64,000 nt of DNA from Chionoecetes opilio (lineage: Eukaryota; Arthropoda; Malacostraca; Decapoda; Majidae): positions 122,501 to 186,500 of the forward strand of contig JACEEZ010025419.1 in assembly GCA_016584305.1 (NCBI GenBank). Reading direction: 5' to 3'. Positions 25,101 to 37,571 of this stretch are shown here, piece after piece (the stretch's first letter is position 1; the number at the start of each line of letters is the position of its first letter). The translations under genes and the position numbers were made by a program. The notes below the pieces were generated by a model. That model was not told the origin of the DNA. It did no database searches and saw nothing but the letters and a program-made list of their open reading frames with translations.

Positions 25101-26736
25101 GAAAGAATTACTCTGATCCACCCATTCCACCCGACCTGCTGAGACTCTCACTGCAGGAGGCTCGGGACCTACTAGTGGCGGAGATGTTGCTGTGCGGTGC
25201 GGTGGTGCGGTCAGGCGTGGCGGGCCAGGACCCCGCGGTGCTGCAGTGGGTGGTGAACAAGCTGTGTGCCATGCGGGACAAAAAGAGCTACATGGACATC
25301 ACCGCCACACAGTTCCTCGTCAACCTGATGGAAAGTGTGAGTGTGTGCATGTGTTGCTTTAGTGTGTGCAGGCTTTATTGTACACTTCCATACAGTGCTT
25401 TAACTAATGATGTAATGTGAAATTGACAACATTAGTAGCCAAATACTTTTTTGTACTTGACTATGAAGTACAGGAATGTAAGTGGAAGTGTGTTTAGTAA
25501 AGCAGACAAGAGTGCATCCATGAGAGGCAGTGTAACAGTGTTTTGTTCCCCTGCTGATCATTGCCAAAACCAGCCAAGTGGCACCAAGCACAGCCTTGTA
25601 GCCTCTCTAAGGGAGCTCAACGTAATGCTACTATATAGACAATGTTTATATCTATTATAGGTGAGCTGTGTTCATCATACTGTATCAAAGTGTTCAATTT
25701 TCATGCTACACTTTAATTTAGTGCTACATCACTCACAAGCAACATTTCATGGAACTTATCTTACGTTAAGTCTATTTCTTCCTGTAGAATACCCGTAACA
25801 TCTTTTTCTTCTTCTTCCCTCCATCTAATTTGCCTCTCCCATGTCCTGTGGTGCAGTGTGAAAGCAACAGCATGCACGAGGCAGTGTGGGGGAGCCTTCA
25901 GGTGGAGCTGCAGAGCCCCATCGCCGAGCTGTCACCCAGCCAGCTGTGGATGCGGCTGGTGCTGCTGAGGAAGCACCGAGCGTCTCCTCCCGTGTGGCTC
26001 ACCTCCACCCTGACACCCAAGAACCACGAGGCTCTGGGCCAGACACTCCTGGTGAGTCTCAGGCTGGGGCAGAGGGAGCTCGAGAGTCATACAAGGAAAA
26101 CTATAAAAAGGCGTCTTTCTCATGGAAACATAAACTAGCATATCACTTCGTGAACTCACTTCGTCATTATTATCACACCCTATGTAAGATCTGTGTCTGT
26201 TATGGTATTATAAATCACTGGGTAGCTGGCAAGGCAGGTGGATTGTCAGATTGGAGTGTGAGAGGCACATAAGTAAAAGTCCATGTTGATTGTACTGCAG
26301 AATAACATTGACTTTCCTCCCAAACCTTTAGGAGTAGTTATGATAGCTCAGATGTATTGCCTTAGTTGTAGCACACAGGCCCTCAGCTATACTCGTGTGG
26401 TCCTGTCTCCATATCTTTAATCATGAAGACTCTTTAAATCAATGCATACGTACTTCTTGCCGCCATCAATTTTATATCATTCCAGGCATCTATACTTCTA
26501 TGAGGCAAACTGTACATCTTTGTCTGATTCAAAGCACCTTCCTTCTTTTTTCATTTTTTTTTCTTATGTTCTCTCAATTATTCCGCCTCTTTTTGTCCCC
26601 TTAATGTGTCATGGCTCAAATGTGTGGTTGTCATGACTTATTATCTGTGTCACTGTGTTTGAGTGATGGAAATGTCTTATCAGTTGGTGCTTCCCGTGTG
26701 CATGTAGTATGTATGTACTGTCTGGTGACCTTTTAC

Positions 26737-26768
<32 letters not shown>

Positions 26769-26973
26769 AGAAAACAGCTCCTGACTTCCCCAAAGTGCAC
26801 CCCGTGGTGGAGGAGTTAGTGACCAGCCTGCTCTCCGCATCCTCATCATCATCATCATCATCCCTGCTGGGGAAGTTCTGGCAAGTGACTGTGGAGCCTC
26901 TGCAGGGACAGAATACCTCTCCTGCCAGGATGCAGATCACCTTCCACCTCCTCAGGGTGAGTGGGAAGAGAAT

Positions 26974-27006
<33 letters not shown>

Positions 27007-27208
27007 CATAGATCGCACGCGCACACCACCACCACATCCATACCATGAAATCTTGCTAGGATTTCTAGGTCACAACTCCTCAGCTTGCATCCCATACCTG
27101 TTCTCAGCGAGGTGAACGTGGGCTGTAGTGGGAAAGGAGACAAAGCCAAATTGTCTCAAGCTTATCTAGGCTGGTTTGGATTGGAGCGATTTTTTGGCTG
27201 TTACGAGA

Positions 27209-27262
<54 letters not shown>

Positions 27263-27384
27263 CTCCCCCTCTCTCCTCTCTCTCTCTCTCTCCTCTCCTC
27301 TCTCTTCTCTCTCTCTCTTTCTCTCTTCTCTCTTCTCTCTCTCTCTCTCTCTTCTCTCTCCTCTCTCTCTCCTCCTCTCTCTCT

Positions 27385-27427
<43 letters not shown>

Positions 27428-30400
27428 CTGAGGGTGAGGTGGGGAGTAAAAGTCAATGGTAGTAATGAAATATTGTAGTGTTCAGTAAATCCTGCCTTTT
27501 TCCCTACGTTTTTCTTTCTGTTTGGCATCAGTTTTTCTCATAAATGTCTTATGAGGTTAGACGGTCTATGACACGCTTCCAACTATCTACCCGTTGCTTC
27601 AACTTCTCAACTCAACATGTCCAATGCTGCCAGATCCTCTTCAACACACTGCCTCCATGTCTTCCTTGGCCTGCCCGGTGGACGGCGACCTGGCACTTCC
27701 ACTCTTAACCGCTCTCCCCAATGCCTCACCACCTTCTCTCCTCTTCACGTGCCCAAACCACCTCAATCGCCTTACTCTCAGCACTGTACTCTGCTCCTTC
27801 AATCCACATTTTCTTGCCACCTCTTCACTGGACACTTCATCTCTCCATTCATCTATCCCATTCATATTCCTCAACATTCTCTGATCACAACCAACCAACA
27901 CATCCTCCAACTTCTTCGTCAAAGCCCATGTCTCAGAACCATACAGCAAAACTGTTATTATACTTGCTTCAAATACTCTCCCTCTGTATTTCTCTTGTTT
28001 ATCAGCAGTCCTGCTATCTCCCTTTACTTCATCCATGTAGTTGCTACTCGTGTTCTTCCTGCTCTCTCCACTTTACCCTCGCTATCTAGCATGTCACCAA
28101 CATAACAAAACTGTTTCACTTCTGTTACATCACTATTTACTTCTGGTTTCTACCTCTTCCTTTTTTTCCTAAGTTCTTGGATAAAATACCTCCATATACA
28201 TTTATGACAATAATGATCATGGATGCATAACAGTGAGGGGCTTCAGTGATGATGTTTCTCACTAGGTGATGGTGCCACACTTGAGGATGGCCCGGGAGGT
28301 GAAGGAGGTGGTGACGCCCTCCATCGTGGCACTCCTGCTCAGCGCCATCAGACAGCCCGTGAAAGACCTGAAGGAGGCCGCCAAGGGGGTCACCACAGCC
28401 CTCGTACAGCTGGTGAAGGACAGGCAGGATGAGGCAGGGTAAGGGGGAAACAGTGGCATTGTGTGTTGAGGATAAGGCAGGGTGAGGGGGAAACAGTGGC
28501 ATTGTGTGTTGAGGATAAGGCAGGGTGAGGGGGAAACAGTGGCATTGTGTGTTGAGGATGAGGCAGGGTGAGGGGGAAACAGTGGCATTGTGTGTTGAGG
28601 ATGAGGCAGGGTGAGGGGGAAACAGTGGCATGGTGTGTTGAGGATAAGGCAGGGTGAGGGGGAAACAGTGGCATGGTTGTTGAGGATAAGGCAGGGTGAG
28701 GGGAAACAGTGGCATGGTGTGTTGAGGATGAGGCAGGGTGAGGGGGAAACAGTGGCATGGTGTGTTGAGGATGAGGCAGGGTGAGGGGGAAACAGTGGCA
28801 TGGTGTGTTGAGGATGAGGCAGGGTGAGGGGGAAACAGTGGCATTGTGTGTTGAGGATAAGGCAGGGTGAGGGGGAAACAGTGGCATTGTGTGTTGAGGA
28901 TGAGGCAGGGTGAGGGGGAAACAGTGGCATTGTGTGTTGAGGATGAGGCAGGGTGAGGGGGAAACAGTGGCATTGTGTGTTGAGGATGAGGCAGGGTAAG
29001 GGGGAAACAGTGGCATTGTGTGTTGAGGATGAGGCAGGGTGAGGGGGAAACAGTGGCATTGTGTGTTGAGGATGAGGCAGGGTGAGGGGGAAACAGTGGC
29101 ATTGTGTGTTGAGGATGAGGCAGGGTAAGGGGAAACAGTGGCATTGTGTGTTGAGGATGAGGCAGGGTGAGGGGAAACAGTGGCATGGTGTGTTGAGGAT
29201 AAGGTAGGGTGAGGGGGAAACAGTGGCATTGTGTGTTGAGGATGAGGCAGGGTAAGGGGGAAACAGTGGCATTGTGTGTTGAGGATGAGGCAGGGTGAGG
29301 GGGAAACAGTGGCATGGTGTGTTGAGGATAAGGTAGGGTGGTGTATGAGGATAAGGTAGCAGGTAGGGTAAGGGGGAGGATGCAAAGGCCACCACATACA
29401 TGACCTTATCTTGCCGTAACCTTCTTAAACACTTCACCTGGATGGCTTGCCTTGCCCTCCATGGACATTGTGCTAGCAGTAGCCAGCCAGTTTGTTTGTC
29501 CTTTCTGAATCGTAATGTAAAAAAAAAAAAAAAAAAAAATGCCACACCCATGCAGTCAAAATTTGCCACGTTATCCATTGCTTCATGATGCTGGAATAAT
29601 TTGTCATTTGGAGCTTTTCTTACATTAGTAGTAGTAGAAGTTCAGCAATAGCATGAATGAGAACGAAGCTGCTATATTCTTGGCGTAGTTTGACATTTGG
29701 ATCTATTCCTGCATTAATAATAGTAGTAGGAGTAGTTCAGCAATAGCATAAATGAGAACGAAGCTGCTATATTCTTGGCATAATTTGACATTTGGACCTT
29801 TTCCTGCATTAGTAATAGTAGTAGGAGTAGTTCAGCAATAGCATGAATGAGAACGAAACTGCCATATTCATGTGCTCCCACAATATCTTGGCAGTGAGGT
29901 GCAGGTGTGTGACTAGGAGTATAGAGACTAGTATATTATGTTATAAAGGTTAGGCAACAGCATGAATGATAACAAGGCAGCCCTAATCCTGTGTTCCCCG
30001 GGTGGCCTGGCAGTGAGGTGCAGCAGGCGGTGGTGAGGGTGCTGCTCACCCAGCCCGGCAGCGTCAGGTTTGACCAGCTGGCGGGCCACCGGGTGTTGGC
30101 GGTGATGGTGCCGCACTTCACCCTCAAGACTCTCAAGAATGTGACCAAGACTCTCCTGGAGGTGGTGAACAAGGTGGGTATTCATCTCGGTATTCTGCAG
30201 GACAGGATTGTATACTTGCCGTACGTTAAGTTGGCAAAAATGGCGCCCCTTCACCCCCCTTCCGAACGCATGGGATTGGCTGAGGTGTTGGGTGAGAATG
30301 CCTTACTCCAAGTACGTAGTTCTGCCCTAAAGCCCCAACACCCAACACCTCAGCCAGTCCCGTGCATTCGGAGAGGGGGAGTGAGGGTGCCCAGTTTTTG

Positions 30401-33400
30401 CCAACTTAACGTGCAGCGACTACAGGTAAGTTCGTGTTGTCTTGTCTCCATGTGTACTTTTGTCCACCTCACTGCAGCTCTCATACAAGCCTAGTGATTC
30501 TCAAAATATATAATATAGCAGAGCAGCAATTTTTTTTTAATGTGCGAAGGGCTGGTACCATATTTGTTCTGTGTTGTCAGGAGAATTACTTTGTAGCATT
30601 TGTAATCTGCAGTTTAAAATGTTGTCCAGTTTTCTACTACTTATCGAATCAGACATCCTTGTGTGGGCATCAAGTGTAGGCTGGTGATCTGCAGGAGATT
30701 GTAACACTTACTATACTACTCGCTGCATGTGTAGTTGGCGAAAATGGGGCCCCTTCTCTCCCCCCTTCCAAATGCACAGGATTAGCTGAGGTGTTGGGTG
30801 TTGGGTGAGAATGCCTTACTCTAAGTTCCTCCCTAAAGCCCCAACACCCAACACCTCAGACAATCCCGTGCATTCGGATGGGGGGAGTGAAGGGACCCAA
30901 TTTTTGCCAACTTAACGTGCGGCGAGTTTAGTTATGTTGTTCCTGGTGTCAGTAGAGGCTTCAAGGAGTTTTAGGATGGACCAGCTGGCAGCCTTCCCTC
31001 TGCCTTCACTCTGAGAAGCACTGCTCTAAACTATTTCAAGCATCAATATGTGTGTGTGTGTGTGTGTGAGTTCATCCATTATATCAAGCTTGCGTGTGCT
31101 GGACAACGTTTGTACATGCTGTATCTGTCATTGTTGCTGTGCATTGATTGATGTGAATTTTAGTGTCATAATCATAAACTTGGTAATGGGTGTGAGGGAT
31201 TCTTGTCAAAGGGTGACTCAGAGACCAAGACACAGACACGTGAGGAAGAACCACACTTGTCTGTCACATCAGACCATGCAAGTCTACACACATAATTGTG
31301 GTACCTGGAGGCGAGACAGACAGACAAGAGACAGTTCCCTTAAAAAATATATAAAACAAGCCTATAAGAGCTATAAACAAAAAAAAGGGTGGGGAATAAA
31401 AAAAGTCCCGCTCCCAAGTGTTGCCTTATCTGTCCCCCAGGGTGGCAAGGACTACCAAGGCGTGGTGGAGGACAGGAACTATGCGGCGCACATCCTGGGC
31501 AACCTGCTGGCACATCCCAGGGCCTGCACCCCCGAGGCAGCCACCTGGAAGAAGAAGCAGCTGACGGGCCTGCTGAAGGCAGTGCTGGCGGCGGGGCAGC
31601 AGGAGGGAGACACCACCAAGGACGCATTCTTCAAGTATGTGATACTCTGAGTTGCCTTTTTCTTTTTTTGCTCATACGTAGCTAACTTTTTTTCTCACAT
31701 TCATTTTTTCTCTATTTTCTCATTTTGCATCTTTATTTTCAAGCATTTTGCTATGACTTGTGTTGAAGTGAGAAGGATTATAGAAATTTGTCTGATAGAA
31801 AATGAATCATCCATCATCAATAGCTTTTCCCTCCCAAAAAACTTATTATGAATCATCTTACTTTACCTAGTTTATTAGTGTTTTGTATTGTTGTGTTGAC
31901 TCTTGCTTTGTGCATTACTCCCTGCCATGGTTTTCAGGGCCCTGGGCAAGCAGGTGGGACACATCAGGGACGTACAAGGGCATCCTGCTGGACCTGTGGA
32001 GGAGGTGGACCGGGAGGTGGCGGCGGTGGAGCTGGTGGCTCCCCGGCGCCCCTCAGTGACAAGGGCAAGGAGCAGTGGCGCCGGGTGCAGGCCAGGCTGG
32101 CAGCGCTGAGGGGGAAGCAGTGCGAGGAGGGCACGGAGGAGGACACGGCCAAGACGGTCTTTCAGGTGAGCAGAGGGGCAGTTGTGGGGTTTTTTCCCAT
32201 GTGATTTTGTGGTTTAACTTAGGCTTTTCCCATCATCTTGTGGTTTTTTGTAAGTTTTTTTTCCCCATATGATTATATGGGTTAATAAGAACATAAGAAA
32301 ATAAGGAAGCTACAATAGGCCATGAGACCTACACGTGGTAGTTCCTGTTTAATGTATGCTTTTCCCATGATCTTGTGTTTTATGTAGGTTAATTCTTTGA
32401 TCTTGTAGGTTTTATGTAGGTTAATTCTTTGATCTTGTGGTTTTATGTAGGTTAATTCTTTGATCTTGTAGTTTTATGTAGGTTAATTCTTTGATCTTGT
32501 GGTTTTATGTAGGTTAATTCTTTGATCTTGTGGTTTTATGTAGGTTAATTCTTTGATCTTGTGGTTTTATGTAGGTTAATTCTTTGATCTTGTGGTTTTA
32601 TGTAGGTTAATTCTTTGATCTTGTGGTTTTATGTAGGTTAATTCTTTGATCTTGTGGTTTTATGTAGGTTAATTCTTTGATCTTGTGGTTTTATGTAGGT
32701 TAATTCTTTGATCTTGTGGTTTTATGTAGGTTAATTCTTTGATCTTGTAGTTTTATGTAGGTTAATTCTTTGATCTTGTGGTTTTATGTAGGTTAATTCT
32801 TTGATCTTGTAGGTTTTATGTAGGTTAATTCTTTGATCTTGTAGTTTTATGTAGGTTAATTCTTTGATCTTGTAGTTTTATGTAGGTTAATTCTTTGATC
32901 TTGTGGTTTTATGTAGGTTAATTCTTTGATCTTGTGGTTTAATGTAGGTTAATTCTTTGATCTTGTGGTTTTATGTAGGTTAATTCTTTGATCTTGTGGT
33001 TTTATGTAGGTTAATTCTTTGATCTTGTAGTTTTTGTAAATTCTTTATCTTATAATTTGGTTAGTGTGGTATTCTTTGATCTTGTGGTTGAAGTGGGTTA
33101 TTCCTTGATCTTGTTTGAAGATATGTTTTTGACTTGTACCCTCTGGTTAATCGATCCCCTGTTTGTAGTATCTTTGTCTTGTGGTTTGTGGTTAATTCTT
33201 TGTTCTTGTGGTTTAATGAGGTTCAATGTCACATGCTTTTATTTAGACGTAGGTAAGGCTTATATCTTTTTTTCATAGGTTAAATTCATTTGTTTGGGCT
33301 TTAAGTATTAATTCTTGATCTGTGTTTATGTAGTTAATTCTTGTATTTTTTTAGAGTTAATTCTTTGATCTTTGGTTTTATGTAGGTTAATTCTTTGATC

Positions 33401-36400
33401 TTGTGGTTTTATGTAGGTTAATTCTTTGATCTTGTAGTTTTATGTAGGTTAATTCTTTGATCTTGTGGTTTTATGTAGGTTAATTCTTTGATCTTGTGGT
33501 TTTATGTAGGTTAATTCTTTGATCTTGTAGTTTTATGTAGGTTAATTCTTTGATCTTGTAGTTTTATGTAGGTTAATTCTTTGATCTTGTGGTTTTATGT
33601 AGGTTAATTCTTTGATCTTGTGGTTTAATGTAGGTTAATTCTTTGATCTTGTGGTTTTATGTAGGTTAATTCTTTGATCTTGTGGTTTTATGTAGGTTAA
33701 TTCTTTGATCTTGTGGTTTTATGTAGGTTAATTCTTTGATCTTGTGGTTTTATGTAGGTTAATTCTTTGATCTTGTGGTTTTATGTAGGTTAATTCTTTG
33801 ATCTTGTGGTTTTATGTAGGTTAATTCTTTGATCTTGTGGTTTTATGTAGGTTAATTCTTTGATCTTGTGGTTTTATGTAGGTTAATTCTTTGATCTTGT
33901 GGTTTTATGTAGGTTAATTCTTTGATCTTGTGGTTTTATGTAGGTTAATTCTTTGATCTTGTGGTTTTATGTAGGTTAATTCTTTGATCTTGTGGTTTTA
34001 TGTAGGTTAATTCTTTGATCTTGTGGTTTTATGTAGGTTAATTCTTTGATCTTGTGGTTTTATGTAGGTTAATTCTTTGATCTTGTGGTTTTATGTAGGT
34101 TAATTCTTTGATCTTGTAGTTTTATGTAGGTTAATTCTTTGATCTTGTGGTTTTATGTAGGTTAATTCTTTGATCTTGTGGTTTTATGTAGGTTAATTCT
34201 TTGATCTTGTAGTTTTATGTAGGTTAATTCTTTGATCTTGTAGTTTTATGTAGGTTAATTCTTTGATCTTGTGGTTTTATGTAGGTTAATTCTTTGATCT
34301 TGTGGTTTTATGTAGGTTAATTCTTTGATCTTGTGGTTTTATGTAGGTTAATTCTTTGATCTTGTGGTTTTCAAATTGCTTTATCTTATAATCTTGGGTT
34401 TAGGGTGAGTCATCTTGTGATCATGTGGTTCAGCAAGTGGGGTTTTTCCCTTGATCTAAGTTTGAAATATGTTTTTGCCTTGACCCTCTGGCTTGAAATG
34501 CAATCCTCCTTGTGCTCGTGTGGGTTAAATTGCATTTCTTACATCTGTGGCTTCAAATGATGATTCATATGTCACATGCATTTTCATCTTAGCACGTAGG
34601 GGAGGCTGTATATCTTTTACATATTCAAGCGATAAAATCAATTGTTGTGGCAGGCTAAAATTAAGCTAGTATCTCTAATTCTTATGTTTGAATGCTCTGA
34701 GAAGTATTTTTTAAGCAGATCAGAGCTTCTAATGTTTATGCTACAATTCTTTGAGTTTTTAGATATGTGAATATAAGAAAATGGCTCTTACCGATTGGGT
34801 GGTTGTGTTTGCTGCACACCATGTTTCTGTCCACACTGAGCTGGTTTTAGGACACCAATATTATCATTCATTAGATGCACCACCCCAGTCAAGCTCCCTG
34901 GTGATGTTTAAGCTGATGGTAGTGATTGTGTATGTGATGAACTGCTAGGTGGTAATTCAACTGTATATTTAGGTACAGTTGTGTCATGAGTTGTGTTGTG
35001 TGTGCAGGAACAGGATACAGGAACTACTACATGTAGGTCTCACGGCCTCTTGTAGCAGCCTTATTTTCTTATGTTGTTGTGTGTGTTGTGCAGGTGTTGT
35101 ACTGCCAGATGGCGCTGCACCTCTTTGTTGACGTGACGGTGGCCACGGAGAGCATCAGCGAGTTCATCACCTGCCACAAGGAGATCATGAAGCTGGGCAT
35201 GCTGAAGCTGGAGGGCCAGGAAGACGAAGATGATGATGACGATGATGATGATAGTGATGAGGAGGAGGAGGAGGAGGATCAGCCTACCTGGGTGGAGGTT
35301 ATGACGGAGCTGCTGCTGAGCCTGATGACGCAGGAGATGCACCTCTTCCGCAGTGTTGTGCAGGGACTCTTCTGGTGGGTGGCGCAGGACTGTGGTGTGT
35401 GGACCCATAGTCGCCACACGTTAACCCCTTCACGCCCAGATTTTTCCTTTGCTGTATAAAATTGTATGTTGTTGAGCCATAAATTTACGAAAAGTAACTG
35501 AATACACCAAATTAGCTAGTGGACAAGGATACTAAACAGGTCATATCTATAAAACATTGCTTATATTCACTAAAAATCGTCTAATGGTACCCAAATTACA
35601 ATGGAAATTACGTTCTGGGCCTCAAGGGGTTAAGTTGGTGAAAATGGGCTCCCTCACTCCCCTCTTCCGAACACACAGGATTGGCTGTGCTGTGCTGGCT
35701 GATGGGTCTAAGCAATAGTCGTTTGGTCCTGTCTCCATATCATGTAGTTTTTCTTCATATTGATGGACACTCCTTGACGCTATCACCTCTTCTTTTATCC
35801 CATTCGAAGCATCTCAATTTTTTTTAATGTCCTCTCAAATACCCAGCCTCTCATTTTTTTCTCCCTTTAACTTAACACTCAGCAGGTCTTTTCTGTCCAC
35901 TGCTAACATCCCCCTATTTCTACCACACCCTATTTGTTGACATTCTCACAAAAAACAGAAACAACAGCATAGACCCACATCCTTCCTAAATTATCTTACA
36001 TCTCAATCATTTATGTGTCAAGGTATAACAACAAAAAACTGAAGCAGAAAGGACAGTTTGATGATGTGGCTTAGGATAGGTTATTTATCCTTAATAACAG
36101 ATCATAACTGCAATAGAAGGGACAGCTTGATGTGGCTTAGGATAGGTTATTTATCCTTAATAACAGATCATAACAGTGCAATAGAAGGGACAGCTTGATG
36201 TGGCTTTGGATAGGTTAGCTTAGGTTATTTATCCCTGATAACAGAGAACAGTGCAATAGAAGGGACAGCTTGATGTGGCTTAGGTTAGGTTATTTATCCC
36301 TAATAACAGATCATAACAGTGCAATAGAAGGGACAGCTTGATGTGGCTTGGATAGGTTATTTTATCCCTAATAACAGAGAACAGTGCAATAGAAGGGACA

Positions 36401-37491
36401 GCTTGATGTGGCTTAGGATAGGTTATTTATCCCTAATAACAGAGAACAGTGCAATAGAAGGGACAGCTTGATGTGGCTTAGGATAGGTTATTTATCCCTA
36501 ATAACAGAGAACAGTGCAATAGAAGGGACAGCTTGATGTGGCTTAGGATAGGTTATTTATCCCTAATAACAGAGAACAGTGCAATAGAAGGGACAGCTTG
36601 ATGTGGCTTAGGATAGGTTTATTTATCCCTAATAACAGATAAACAGTGCAATAGAAGGGACAGCTTGATGTGGCTTAGGATAGGTTAGCTTAGGTTATTT
36701 ATCCCTAATAACAGAGAACAGTGCAATAGAAGGGACAGCTTGATGTGGCTTAGGATAGGTTAGGTTAGGTTATTTATCCCTAATAACAGATCATAACAGT
36801 GCAGCAGAAGAGACAGATTTTTGATGTGGCTTAGGATAGGTTAGGTTATTTATCCTTAATAACAGATCATAACAGTGCAATAGAAGGGACAGCTTGATGT
36901 GGCTTAGGTTAGGTTATTTATCCCTAATAACAGATCATAACTGTGCAATAGAAGGGACAGCTTGATGTGGCTTAGGTTAGGTTAGGTTAGGTTATTTATC
37001 CCTAATAACAGATCATAACGTGTAATAGCAGGGACAGCTTAATAATGTGGTTTAGGGTTAGGTTATTTATCCCTAATAACAGAATAACAGTGCAGCAGAA
37101 AAGACAGCTTGATGGTGTGGCTTAGGTTAGGTTGTTTATCCGTAATTAGAGATCAAAACAGTGCAATAGAAAAGACAGCTTGATGATGTGGCCTAACACT
37201 CTCCCCAGGCTCCTGACGCCCCTCATGACAGCCACAGCTCTCAGCCTCCTCACAGACGTCCTGGACACCGAAAAGGCCTGGGAGCTGGTGAAGAAGGAGG
37301 ATGACGACGACGACGAGGAAGGGAGTGGTGATGACGATAGTGACGATGATGATGGGGATGAAGAGGAAGGGGAGGATGATCCGAATCTATTTACCTTGAG
37401 GAAGAAAATGCTGGATGCTGCTGGTGGTGTTGATATTGATGTTAGTGTCTGTTTATTGTTTTTTGTTTTTTCTCTCTCTCTCTCGCTCTCG

Positions 37492-37571
<80 letters not shown>

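Noticed and set aside
28137..29578. Minus-strand ORFs of 335-438 codons with a repeated HNATVSPLPCLILNTQ-type peptide
   Set aside because: They are translations of the 43-bp minisatellite in an intron of a gene on the other strand; the period gives three cycling frames. No start context, domain or non-repeat conservation.
31848..32204. Glycine-rich ORF (GGGGPGGGGGGAGG) as a separate protein
   Set aside because: It is a shifted frame over MYBBP1A exon 9; the acidic EEVDREVAAVEL frame is the one that fits the family.
32335..34372. Regularly spaced 31-bp repeats resembling a CRISPR array
   Set aside because: No unique spacers between units, the sequence lies in a spliced animal gene, and unit variants are point changes typical of a minisatellite.
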